From contig OMXX01000010.1 in assembly GCA_900315105.1 (NCBI GenBank), positions 16,921-80,920 of the forward strand: DNA of 64,000 nt, read 5' to 3'. Position 1 is the first letter of the stretch, and each line of letters starts with the position of its first letter. The position numbers and the translations under genes are program-made. Source of the DNA: an uncultured Prevotellaceae bacterium. Its GTDB lineage: Bacteria; Bacteroidota; Bacteroidia; Bacteroidales; Bacteroidaceae. Positions 56,544 to 64,000 of the stretch are shown here, in pieces. Below the pieces are notes generated by a model. The model was not told the origin of the DNA. It saw only the letters and a program-made list of their open reading frames with translations, and did no database searches.

Positions 56544-56689
56544 GCCCCTCACCTGCCCTTCGGGCATCCTCTCCCCAAGGGGCGAGGAAGAAGTTACATA
56601 TACTGCTTATGAGGGATTATTTTAGGGTTAAACACTAACTTTTCCCTCGCCCCTTGGGGAGAGGGTGTCCGTAGGACGGGAGTGGGGCT
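56544..56689 (-). repeat. CCCCTCACC...inverted-repeat element, copy 4, overlapping an MFS gene
   Basis: 146 bp, with CCTCTCCCCAAGGGGCGAGG and CCTCGCCCCTTGGGGAGAGG arms. The left end lies 15 bp before the DUF151 ATG (minus strand). The right end is inside the 3' part of the MFS reading frame, coding its last 19-20 residues. Confidence 0.8.
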
Positions 56690-57935
56690 TCCTCGGCCTG
56701 AATATAATTGCAAAGAGCACAAGTACGGCAAGCGAATAGCCGGCAAATATATACCATGATGTGCGCCAGCCGGCAATCACATCGCTCACGCCCTCGTTGA
56801 ACACGAACGTGTTTACTACTGCCTGAGCAGAAAGTGTGCCAATCGTAGCTCCAAGACCGTTTGTCATTATCATAAACAGTCCCTGTGCCGAAGAACGTGT
56901 CTCCGCATCCGTGTTCTGGTCAACAAACAAAGCTCCTGAGATATTGAAGAAATCGAATGCAACACCATATACTATACAGCTCAGCACAAGCATCCAAAGT
57001 CCGGAGCCCGGATCTCCTGCGCCGAACAATCCGAATCTCAGCATCCACGCAAACATGGCTATCATCATCACATTCTTTATTCCGAACCTCTTGAGGCAGA
57101 AAGGAATGAGAAGAATACAGCACGTCTCGCTTATCTGCGACAGGGAGATGAGGATATTGGCATGCTGTGCCCCGAATGTATCGGTATATTCCGCCACGTC
57201 CTTGAATGATGTGATAAACGGATTGGCATATCCGTTCGTTATCTGCAGACTCACGCCAAGAAGCATGGAGAAGCTGAAGAATATCGCCATTTTCTTCTTT
57301 CTGAACAGTCGGAAAGAGTCAAGGCCAAGTGCCTGTACCAAGGATGTTGAAGCCTCTCCATCCGTCTTTCCCTTGACAGGTGAAGCCGGCAAAGTAAGGC
57401 TATATGCAGAAAGCAGGAGGCTCAGGCATCCGCTCACCACGAATTGCTTACTGGAGGTCTGAAAACCGAGCAAGTCAACCGCAATCATCGTGCAGATGAA
57501 GCCTATTGTTCCGAATACCCTTATCGGAGGAAATGCCTTTACCGTATCATATCCGCCCATTGTCAAGGCATTGAATGCCACGGAGTTACTTAGCGCAAGG
57601 GTTGGCATATAGAATGCCACGCTCAGAGCATAGAGGGTGAACAGCATACCCATACTGCATCCTACCGACATACCGTATATTCCGGCTGCTCCCATGAACA
57701 ATCCGGCAAGCAGATGACAGAGCGAAAGCAACTTCTGAGCAGGTATCCAACGGTCAGCCACTATTCCCATTATTCCGGGCATAAACAAGCTTACCACTCC
57801 CTGTATGCTATAGAACCATCCGATTATAGAGCCGAATCCTGCTTCTGCAAGATACGATCCCATGCTGGTGAGGTATGCTCCCCATACAGCAAACTCCAGA
57901 TAGTTCATTATTATGAGCCTAAGTTTCAGATTCAT
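56628..57935 (-). CDS. MFS transporter, nucleoside:H+ symporter family (NupG-like)
   Basis: 435 residues with 12 hydrophobic segments. The start MNLKLRLIIMNYLEFAVWG and the conserved PGIMGIVADRWIPAQ are characteristic of the Nuc_H_symport family (NupG/XapB). It would import nucleosides with protons. The final residues PHSRPTDTLSPRGEGKVSV come from the palindromic repeat (56628-56689), so the natural C-terminus has been replaced. The gene has a consensus promoter (58025-58056). Confidence 0.87.
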   Translation of the reverse strand: MNLKLRLIIMNYLEFAVWGAYLTSMGSYLAEAGFGSIIGWFYSIQGVVSLFMPGIMGIVADRWIPAQKLLSLCHLLAGLFMGAAGIYGMSVGCSMGMLFTLYALSVAFYMPTLALSNSVAFNALTMGGYDTVKAFPPIRVFGTIGFICTMIAVDLLGFQTSSKQFVVSGCLSLLLSAYSLTLPASPVKGKTDGEASTSLVQALGLDSFRLFRKKKMAIFFSFSMLLGVSLQITNGYANPFITSFKDVAEYTDTFGAQHANILISLSQISETCCILLIPFCLKRFGIKNVMMIAMFAWMLRFGLFGAGDPGSGLWMLVLSCIVYGVAFDFFNISGALFVDQNTDAETRSSAQGLFMIMTNGLGATIGTLSAQAVVNTFVFNEGVSDVIAGWRTSWYIFAGYSLAVLVLFAIIFRPRKPHSRPTDTLSPRGEGKVSV

Positions 57936-58024
57936 CTATTCTACATTTATTCGCAAAAGCTCATCAAGCTTCGCAAGTTCCTATTTAGCTATGTACTATT
58001 TATTAAATCACAGCTTTCTCTTTG

Positions 58025-58056
58025 CAAAATTACTCCAAATTTTTGAAACGACCAAA
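58025..58056 (-). promoter_or_regulatory. Promoter of the MFS transporter gene
   Basis: On the minus strand TTTG (58053-58056) and TAATTTTG (58025-58032) are 20 bp apart, a good sigma-ABfr match. The leader is about 80 nt. Confidence 0.68.
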
Positions 58057-58082
58057 TAAATCAAAAAAAAGTACAATTACCT

Positions 58083-58213
58083 TTGGTATTCCTTCGCTTT
58101 TCCTTCGCTCTTCCTCCGCTCTGAAATCGCACCTCCACCGACTTTGCACCGACTTTGCACCGACTTTGGTACGGAGGATCATAGGAGGATCAACGGACTC
58201 ACATAGGCGGCTC
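58083..58213. repeat. Imperfect palindrome with tandem CGACTTTGCAC units
   Basis: CCTTCGCTTTTCCTTCGCTC and three CGACTTTG(CAC) units are followed by TACGGAGGATCATAGGAGG. The style matches the repeats at 10088 and 17710. It separates the two divergent promoters at 58025 and 58257. Confidence 0.5.
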
Positions 58214-58256
58214 TTCTCACCAAAAAGCTAAATGAAAGTTAAGAAGGTGTAAATGA

Positions 58257-58288
58257 TTTGGAGGTTTAAGTTTTTTACTTTACCTTTG
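58257..58288 (+). promoter_or_regulatory. Promoter of the outer-membrane-type protein gene
   Basis: TTTG (58257-58260) and TACCTTTG (58281-58288) are 20 bp apart, matching the consensus; the ATG is 28 bp downstream. Confidence 0.68.
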
Positions 58289-58316
58289 TAGCCGATAACT
58301 GGTAAATAGAAAAAAC

Positions 58317-59006
58317 ATGCTACACCAAACATTACGATATTTAGCTCTTCTGTTCTTGCCTCTTGCAGCCAACGCACAAGAGACAAGGGACTTGGTGATA
58401 GACGATAGCATAAAAATTGACCACCAGACATCCGTAACGCAGGAACTGATGCCGAGTCTGCCTAAGCTTACCGAATACGGACAGGTGCCAAGTATCCATT
58501 TCCCATACTTAGGTTTCTACCATTGGCCCACATGGAGCTTGCACGAGGGCGTGAATGCCTCGCTCGGATTGTCGGTATTCTCAACATTCGGAAGCGGGCA
58601 CACATGGAGCGGAGCCGGTTTCTCTGAGAATGCCTCGCTGATGTATGCCATGCCTTTGGGCAAGAAATTCAGCGCAGCCATAGGCGGTTATATCAAGAAC
58701 ACTTCTTGGGCGCACGACTCGTTCAGAAGCGCTGGATTATCTGCCATTTTGAACTATCAGGCAAACGACCGACTGAATGTGTATGCCTACGGACAGAAAT
58801 CGCTTCTCAACAGCAATCATATCCCCCTCCCGCTTTATTATATGGATGATGTGGCCGACCGCATCGGCATAGGTGCGGAATACAAGGTAACGCCTGCATT
58901 TTCAATAGGATTGAGCGTTGATTACAGCAGATACAAGGAGCCGAACACGTGGTTTGACCACTATAATGCGGATATTAAGCAACAAAATAGGGAATTTCCT
59001 CGATAA
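58317..59006 (+). CDS. Outer-membrane beta-barrel-type protein, unknown function
   Basis: 229 residues with a signal peptide (MLHQTLRYLALLFLPLAANA). The mature part has alternating amphipathic strands with aromatic girdles (FPYLGFYHWPTWSLHEGVNA, LGLSVFSTFGSGHTWSGAGF, FSIGLSVDYSRYKEP), suggesting a small barrel. The last residues NREFPR and stop are encoded by the left arm of a terminator hairpin, so the gene may have lost its original 3' end. No firm family assignment. Confidence 0.75.
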   Translation: MLHQTLRYLALLFLPLAANAQETRDLVIDDSIKIDHQTSVTQELMPSLPKLTEYGQVPSIHFPYLGFYHWPTWSLHEGVNASLGLSVFSTFGSGHTWSGAGFSENASLMYAMPLGKKFSAAIGGYIKNTSWAHDSFRSAGLSAILNYQANDRLNVYAYGQKSLLNSNHIPLPLYYMDDVADRIGIGAEYKVTPAFSIGLSVDYSRYKEPNTWFDHYNADIKQQNREFPR

Positions 59007-59030
59007 ATGAGGAAATTCCTTTTCTTTTTT
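58990..59030 (+). terminator. Terminator overlapping the end of the preceding gene
   Basis: GGGAATTTCCTC (58990-59001) and GAGGAAATTCC (59009-59019) pair around a 7-nt loop and are followed by TTTTCTTTTTT. The stop codon TAA lies in the loop. Confidence 0.85.
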
Positions 59031-59043
59031 CATTGTTTTTTAT

Positions 59044-59051
59044 TACCTTTG
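59044..59051 (+). promoter_or_regulatory. -7 box for the two-repeat lipoprotein gene
   Basis: TACCTTTG matches the -7 consensus directly after the terminator T-run. The -33 element is not clear. The leader would be about 110 nt and includes ACTTCAGACTTTAG repeats. Confidence 0.5.
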
Positions 59052-59169
59052 CCAACGAATAAGGTCAAAAAGACAAAAGCCAGAGGTAAAAAGCCTTAAT
59101 CCCTTTAGACTTCAGACTTTAGTCATTTAGACCATCACAAAGCCCAAACAATTAAAAACAAGAATAATT

Positions 59170-60105
59170 ATGAAAAAGATTTTCTCAATTTTATCTGTAG
59201 TTATCATCGCCCTATGCACTTTCACTTCATGCGATGAGGACATGATGCTAAGTTATGATCTCGAAGGTGTATGGAGAGGCGACATGCGCACCTACTATGA
59301 ACACACAGGACATACTAAGGAGTACACATACACCGAGATTTCATTTGACAGAGATATCGAGAACGAATACACATCAGGTAGCGGATATTGGACAGACTAT
59401 TACGGTGGAGGCGAGTTTTCTCGTATGCGTATTTATTGGGAAGTCAAAAACAAACACATCTTTATTACCTTCCGAACCTCTCGCAAAACAATCGAGATAT
59501 ACAACTACAAGCTGAATAGCAATCATTTCAGAGGCAGTTTCCAAGAAGGCACCAACACTTTTACCAATTTCGACCTCACCAAAGTTAGAAATTACGAGGA
59601 TTACGGAGATAGCGATTATATTAAATCTTATACCCTCAAAGGTACATGGGAAGGTGACATGTACACCTACTACGAAATTAACGGACGCAAGCAAAAAGCA
59701 ACATACACAGAAATAATGTTCACAAAAGATCCAGGCGAATCCCGATCTGGCTACGGGTATTGGGTTGACCACTTCAGCAACCGCCCAGGTGATTATTACT
59801 ATAGCCGTATCGACTGGGAGGTTAGGAACAAAACCATATACATTACTTTCCGCTCCGACAATACCACTATTGAAATCTACAATTACAAACTCAGCGAAAA
59901 TCACTTCAAGGGTTGGTTTAGGGATGGTGTAAATACCAATACCGAATTCGACCTTGTGAAGACGCGTGATGATTATGACTCCTATGATTACGACTATGGC
60001 TATGGTGATGGCTACTACGACTACTGGGGCTATTCAAAGGCTACACGTAGTTCTGACAACTCAGAAAACGTAGAAATCCCTGTTCGTAGATTCATAAAGC
60101 AATAA
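59170..60105 (+). CDS. Lipoprotein with a duplicated ~120-residue domain
   Basis: 311 residues. A lipobox (CTFTSC) places the lipidated Cys at about residue 21. Two homologous halves follow: about 30-145 (LEGVWRGDMRTYYE...) and about 155-270 (LKGTWEGDMYTYYEI...). Each ends with IEIYNYKL(N/S)xNHF(R/K)G and NxFTNFDL/NTEFDL-type strands, like small lipocalin-like beta barrels. A Tyr/Asp-rich stretch (DSYDYDYGYGDGYYDYWGY) follows near the C-terminus. Probably surface- or periplasm-facing; function unknown. Confidence 0.78.
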   Translation: MKKIFSILSVVIIALCTFTSCDEDMMLSYDLEGVWRGDMRTYYEHTGHTKEYTYTEISFDRDIENEYTSGSGYWTDYYGGGEFSRMRIYWEVKNKHIFITFRTSRKTIEIYNYKLNSNHFRGSFQEGTNTFTNFDLTKVRNYEDYGDSDYIKSYTLKGTWEGDMYTYYEINGRKQKATYTEIMFTKDPGESRSGYGYWVDHFSNRPGDYYYSRIDWEVRNKTIYITFRSDNTTIEIYNYKLSENHFKGWFRDGVNTNTEFDLVKTRDDYDSYDYDYGYGDGYYDYWGYSKATRSSDNSENVEIPVRRFIKQ

Positions 60106-60126
60106 TCACAACCCTTATATAAAATT

Positions 60127-60164
60127 AGAGCCTGCCCTAAAATCAATTAGGACAGGCTCTTTCT
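60127..60164 (+). terminator. Terminator of the two-repeat lipoprotein gene
   Basis: AGAGCCTGCCCTAA and TTAGGACAGGCTCT pair with one G-U, followed by TTTCT. It begins 21 bp after the stop codon. Confidence 0.85.
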
Positions 60165-60718
60165 ATCTATCATAACTTAACATTAAACTTATCCAAAGCA
60201 TTAGTTATACCCCTTTCTGCCCTACGGGCATCCTTGACTGTCCTCTACGAGCCGCCGATCTCTTCGACATTCCCCATAAAGGGGCAAGAGGCTGGCGCAG
60301 TATGTGGCGAAAGGCATTATTCATTATTATTACTATCCGATAAACCTCTGTAACTTACCTTCCATCAAGAAATTGAATCTTGGTAAGCCTATGAATAATA
60401 CAAAAACAATAAAAACCCCTTAATGTCTTAGAGTCCCGATAAAATAAATACACATATCAGGCCTACGGCAAGACATTAAGGTTAAAAACAGGAAAAAGCC
60501 GCATGTTAATTGTTAATTGATTGGCTTTTTTATGTTTTTTCATTTATGTTCCAACCCTCACAGAGGGGAATGGATTGGTTGGATGAAAGACTGGAAGCCC
60601 CAAAGGCTTACAAAGGCTTTCAGACAAGCAATACATTATGAAGGCTGCAAGCCTTTTAGAACATAAATGTTTTTTTGGTTTTTGTTTTTACCGGACAGCA
60701 ATAATTCATTATTCATTT
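60165..60718. other. Repeat-bearing gap before the cellulase gene 3' end
   Basis: Contains fragments of the G/C-rich palindromic family (CTGCCCTACGGGCATCC near 60217, CCCATAAAGGGGCAAGAGG near 60273). It also holds an AAAAAGCC/GGCTTTTT hairpin at 60493-60530 that can terminate the minus-strand cellulase gene, and imperfect AAGGCTT repeats at about 60600-60660. No gene seen. Confidence 0.55.
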
Positions 60719-63244
60719 TCACTTCCCCATCACACCCTTCAAAGAAGAGCCGAAGATGATATACTGGGTATTACCGGCAATGGTACCCTCGTTCTGTCCC
60801 CAAAGGAATGGCCAATCGTCGAAGTTCTCGAAATGGTCTGGCTTTCTGAAGAGCAAGCCCGGAGCCACGTTACCCGGAATGAATGAGAAGTCGGCACGGT
60901 TGTTGCCATAGAACACCTGCTTTGGACGGGTAGCTCCCACAACAGCCACAAACGAGTAGTTATGATATGGATGACAGCCGTAGAGCCAGTTTGCCACACG
61001 ATACACCTCGTCCTTGCTCACGATATCAGGATAGTATATGTTGGCATAGTTCACCGTGATACCAAAGCTGAGAACAGCATTCACACCTGCCCAGTTGCCA
61101 AGTCCGATAGGTACTCCATAAGGATTCTCCTTGTCGAAACTCTTGATATAGTCGTTGAACTTCACCACGTAAGGGCGCAATTTCTTCTTGTATGCCTCGT
61201 CCATATAAGGAACGGCATCAAGGGCTATCTGCATTGTGAATGACACGTTGCTGTCGAGTGCTGCCCATATAGCCTTCTCATAGCTGTCACGATACTGCTT
61301 CTCCTTGGTTGCTGCATAGAGCTGCAAGTTCGTGCTTATGTCTCCGTTATTGAATCGAGCATAAGGCATAGGACGCTGCGGACGCTTCTTCATCAGTTCA
61401 GTAGCCTCCTGTCTGAGTCGCTTTGACTGTGTCAGGGCTCTTGCTGCCAAATCGTCGTTATATCCTGTAAGGGCACGACTGGCTGCTGCGAACATCGTGG
61501 CAGCCTGGAAGTCGAGACTTGGGTTTCGTGTGGTGAAAGCCCACATATCATCTGGCGTACCGCTGCTCTTGCCGTCGGCACTCACCTCGTATGGCTTCAG
61601 ACTTGGATCATAATGAAGACCATCGGTTATCGATGCAGCATCTCCCAGATGGTGGTAGTTGTCGAGCACGGAATTTGAGAGCGTAGAAGCCATGTGGCCT
61701 ATCTGCTCTGCCTGTGCTATGAGGTTCAGCGTGCCATGCTCAATGAACTGCAGGATATCGGGCACACCGTCAGGGCGATGCAGCTCCACATAGCGTTGCT
61801 GCTGACTAACGAATGTCTCGTCACGCTGTGGCTTGAACAATTCCCAAGCACGTATGAAGTTCTGAACCACATTGATATTCGAGCCGGTCTCGATGTCGAA
61901 GTCACCAGCATCGAAGAAACCGCCCACATTCAGTCCCGGGATAAGCTCCAAAGGCTTGTATTTTGTATCAGTCGTTTCTCCCTGCCTGTGCAAGTCGAAG
62001 TGGTCGCTTGGAGGAGCCTGAAGATAGCCTTCCTTGAACGGCTCACCATGCCATGTGCGATACCCCTCGGTAACATACATGTGGTTCATGTGGATAGGCA
62101 CCCACACATCGGTTGTGGCATCCGTTATTTTGTCATATACGCTTTCGTCAATAAGGAAGTTATTCGTCTTGGTATTACCATATTGTATATAATATATACC
62201 CGGCTTATTGACGCTCGTGAAATCGAACTTCACATAGTTATACTTGAAGTAATTGCCCCATGTCTTTATATCGCCCTTGAAAGCCTCCTCTGCGCTTCCG
62301 TCTTCTTTGATACGCATCAGCGAGGCGGTAGCCTGTGGCTTGTCCTGCTTGTCAAGCTCAATAACGGCAACCTTCGGTTGGTTGGGCACATAGCCTATCT
62401 GTGAGAATCCTATGTTAGGCTCACGAATCCAACCCGGTATGGCATTAGGCTCAACGGTCCATGTAATGACCTTACCAGTCTTGCCCTTTGGCAGAACGCT
62501 GCGCAGCACGAACCAACCGTTCTGTGCCAGCATACGTCCGTCATACAACTGTAGCTCGGCATCGTCGCTGCTGATGCTTATCATCCTGTCAGGAGCATCC
62601 ATAGCCATAGTTATCTTGTGGCCGCTCTCTATCGGACACGGATCCACGAAGCGGTCTGTACCACGGTCGTCGTATGTCTTGAAGCCCTTGAACTGACGTG
62701 GTTTCTCCGCATTCGGACGTGTGACCGTCTGACTTGTGGCATAGCGTGGGAAACGGTTCAGGCGTCCGTCCATCATGAAGGTCTTCAGCCAATACTGCGA
62801 CGGCAAGAACTCAAGGTTGAAGCCTGCATCGCCTGCCAGTTTCTCAGGAACAGGCTTGTCGAGCCATACGGCAATTTCCACAGCCTTACCCTTGGCAGTC
62901 ACAACCACACGGCTGTCGAAATCGTAGTCGTCATAGCGCATCGTAACCTCGATACTGCCGTTCTCACGGTTCACCTTTCTGTCCGTCATCTTAGGCACCA
63001 AGTCCCATTGCTCCGGAGTCTTGTTCAGCCTCACGGCACCACCCTGAATAGTACGTACTCCGTGATGGATAATCTCGATACCCGAATTCTTCTCATCGTT
63101 AAACCCGCCATTAAACGAGTTGCTGAACACCAGCACGTTCACGCCCTGCCGTTCAAAATACTCCAATTCATTTAGTTTCAAGTCCTGAGCCGACATCACG
63201 GCGCAGGAAGTCAAGAAGATAGTCGACAATAATGATTTCTTCAT
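60719..63244 (-). CDS. Secreted GH9 endoglucanase with Ig-like domain
   Basis: 841 residues. Signal peptide (1-19), then an N-terminal beta-rich region of about 250 residues of unclear identity. An Ig-like CelD_N domain (about 278-366, ending GIYYIQYGNTKTNNF) precedes the GH9 (alpha/alpha)6 barrel (about 435-835). The catalytic base motif is GGFFDAGDFDIETG (D445/D448). CHPYHNYSFVAVVGA is the substrate-binding His region, and the proton donor is probably E819 in WGQNEGTIAGN. GH9 enzymes cleave beta-1,4-glucans such as cellulose or xyloglucan. No SusC/SusD pair lies next to it. Confidence 0.93.
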   Translation of the reverse strand: MKKSLLSTIFLTSCAVMSAQDLKLNELEYFERQGVNVLVFSNSFNGGFNDEKNSGIEIIHHGVRTIQGGAVRLNKTPEQWDLVPKMTDRKVNRENGSIEVTMRYDDYDFDSRVVVTAKGKAVEIAVWLDKPVPEKLAGDAGFNLEFLPSQYWLKTFMMDGRLNRFPRYATSQTVTRPNAEKPRQFKGFKTYDDRGTDRFVDPCPIESGHKITMAMDAPDRMISISSDDAELQLYDGRMLAQNGWFVLRSVLPKGKTGKVITWTVEPNAIPGWIREPNIGFSQIGYVPNQPKVAVIELDKQDKPQATASLMRIKEDGSAEEAFKGDIKTWGNYFKYNYVKFDFTSVNKPGIYYIQYGNTKTNNFLIDESVYDKITDATTDVWVPIHMNHMYVTEGYRTWHGEPFKEGYLQAPPSDHFDLHRQGETTDTKYKPLELIPGLNVGGFFDAGDFDIETGSNINVVQNFIRAWELFKPQRDETFVSQQQRYVELHRPDGVPDILQFIEHGTLNLIAQAEQIGHMASTLSNSVLDNYHHLGDAASITDGLHYDPSLKPYEVSADGKSSGTPDDMWAFTTRNPSLDFQAATMFAAASRALTGYNDDLAARALTQSKRLRQEATELMKKRPQRPMPYARFNNGDISTNLQLYAATKEKQYRDSYEKAIWAALDSNVSFTMQIALDAVPYMDEAYKKKLRPYVVKFNDYIKSFDKENPYGVPIGLGNWAGVNAVLSFGITVNYANIYYPDIVSKDEVYRVANWLYGCHPYHNYSFVAVVGATRPKQVFYGNNRADFSFIPGNVAPGLLFRKPDHFENFDDWPFLWGQNEGTIAGNTQYIIFGSSLKGVMGK

Positions 63245-63619
63245 TTCTTAATCTTTATTTTTTCAATTTTGTTTAAGCTATGCAAATGTTGGTTAGGCTT
63301 TTTTAGGTGTTGGGTGATGGGTGTTGGCGGTTTGTTCTCTAACCTCTAACCCCTAACCTCTAACCTTTGACCTTAGTCCTTTGACGTTGTGAGTGCAAAG
63401 ATACACAAAATATATAGAAAAACATCAACATCTGCGTATCAAAACGAAAAAAGCGGTTCTTTATTCACTTTTTATTTTCATTAATTTCCCTCCACGCCTC
63501 TGTGCCTCTGCGTTTATTTCAAATAAATCCGTTTCCTTTTTTATCAAGTTAGAGACTTGCTTTAGCTTGATGAGCCTAAGCGAAGAACTTGCATAGCTTG
63601 GTGAGCCACAGCGAACAAT
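63245..63619. promoter_or_regulatory. Upstream region of the cellulase gene
   Basis: On the minus strand TATCTTTG (63396-63403) with TTG at 63426-63428 (22-bp spacing) is a probable promoter; the leader is about 150 nt. The leader also contains ACCTCTAACC-type tandem words and a GTTGGTTAGGCTTTTTTAGG word like the leader repeats elsewhere. No gene is seen. Confidence 0.55.
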
Positions 63620-64000
63620 TCATATAGTGTGGGTGTCTCTAAAAATTATAGAACTAAAGAACCATAGAACCAAATCGCAGCCATTTATCGGCATGTAACC
63701 GCCCGTCTTCCTTATCTGCCCAAGCACCTCTGATGTTACCCTGCGTTTGAACTCCCTCGTCTGTGGAAGCTTTGAGGAAAGGATGAGAGAGTAAAGACCG
63801 CTCTCGTTGATGAGCATTGTCTTGCTATTGTAGTTAGAACCAGTCCCTTGAATCAGGGTAGTGGTTTTATCCTCTTCCTTGACCTGAGGTCGTGAATCCC
63901 GCCCCTTTTATTTTCTGCATCCACATGCCTTGCGAGAGCATTTTCTGGTTTCGCATACCCAAGCACCTCGCTTGCCACCCAACGCTTGAACTCCTTCGCC
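63620..64000 (-). pseudogene. Mosaic, frameshifted BRO-N (phage antirepressor) remnant
   Basis: Reading leftward from the window edge gives KEFKRWVASEVLG, which is the end of a BRO-N domain, directly joined to YAKPENALARHVDAENK, which belongs near its beginning. After a frame change comes VKEEDKTTTLIQGTG and then MLINESGLYSLILSSKLP and TSEVLGQIRKTGGYM. The pieces are out of order and out of frame, so the locus is not functional as a single gene. BRO-N domains occur in phage antirepressors. The 5' part lies beyond the window. Confidence 0.75.

Noticed and set aside
61694..62404. 236-residue plus-strand frame
   Set aside because: Antisense to the GH9 cellulase catalytic region; no recognisable motifs.

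Overview
The window looks like a chromosomal segment of a Bacteroidales bacterium, most likely Prevotella/Segatella. The evidence is the TAnnTTTG-type -7 promoter boxes, a short primary sigma factor of the sigma-ABfr type, a type IX secretion 'plug' protein, the succinate-to-propionate genes, the atpDC-x-BEFHAG gene order and many short palindromic intergenic repeats. No rRNA, tRNA, CRISPR array or complete insertion sequence was recognised.

Layout. (1) 1-12,830 is a minus-strand extracellular/capsular polysaccharide locus. It begins with a UDP-glucose dehydrogenase, a WecA-like initiating phosphoglycosyltransferase, a PLP sugar aminotransferase and a second UDP-sugar dehydrogenase. These are followed by an AT-rich, strain-variable block: flippase (Wzx), polymerase (Wzy), two GT4 glycosyltransferases, an acyltransferase, a WcaF-like acetyltransferase and a GT2 cut by the left edge. 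A frameshifted copy of the wecA 3' end between two of these genes looks like a recombination scar. (2) 13-19 kb holds aminopeptidase P, a cysteine peptidase, a TlpA-like thioredoxin protein and a probable modification-dependent HNH nuclease. Between them sits a small element in which a GxxExxY (PD-(D/E)XK) gene is bounded by about 65-bp inverted repeats, together with a 119-bp gene-less derivative of the same element and an array of nine GGTGTAATAC-like repeats. (3) 19.5-28.7 kb is propionate metabolism: both methylmalonyl-CoA mutase subunits, then, beyond an AspT-type exchanger, the gamma, biotin-carrier and beta subunits of a Na+-pumping decarboxylase. The carboxyltransferase subunit is not here. 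(4) 28.8-38.7 kb has a membrane protein, glycogen branching enzyme, a YhcH-family protein, a secreted 14-repeat MORN protein, kdsB, a 1.2-kb repeat-rich gap, the primary sigma factor and the T9SS plug protein. (5) 38.9-46.5 kb is the complete F-type ATP synthase operon, whose c subunit looks proton-type. (6) 46.6-50.7 kb is a lineage-specific island of small secreted or membrane proteins, its left part bracketed by a 140-bp direct repeat. (7) 50.9-60.1 kb carries pfkA, an NhaD-type antiporter, an HtrA/DegP protease, rsmE, a DUF151 nuclease-like protein, a nucleoside-symporter-type MFS protein, a small outer-membrane-type protein and a two-repeat lipoprotein. (8) 60.7-63.2 kb is a secreted GH9 endoglucanase. 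The right edge is a mosaic, frameshifted BRO-N antirepressor remnant.

The most distinctive signal is between the genes. At least two dispersed repeat families lie immediately upstream of start codons, almost always in the same orientation relative to the downstream gene. One of them (about 145-165 bp, four copies) carries an in-frame ATG that creates false N-terminal extensions, supplies the C-terminal tail of an MFS transporter, and splits the atpD-atpC junction. The GxxExxY inverted-repeat element with its short derivative is the best candidate for an under-described mobile system.
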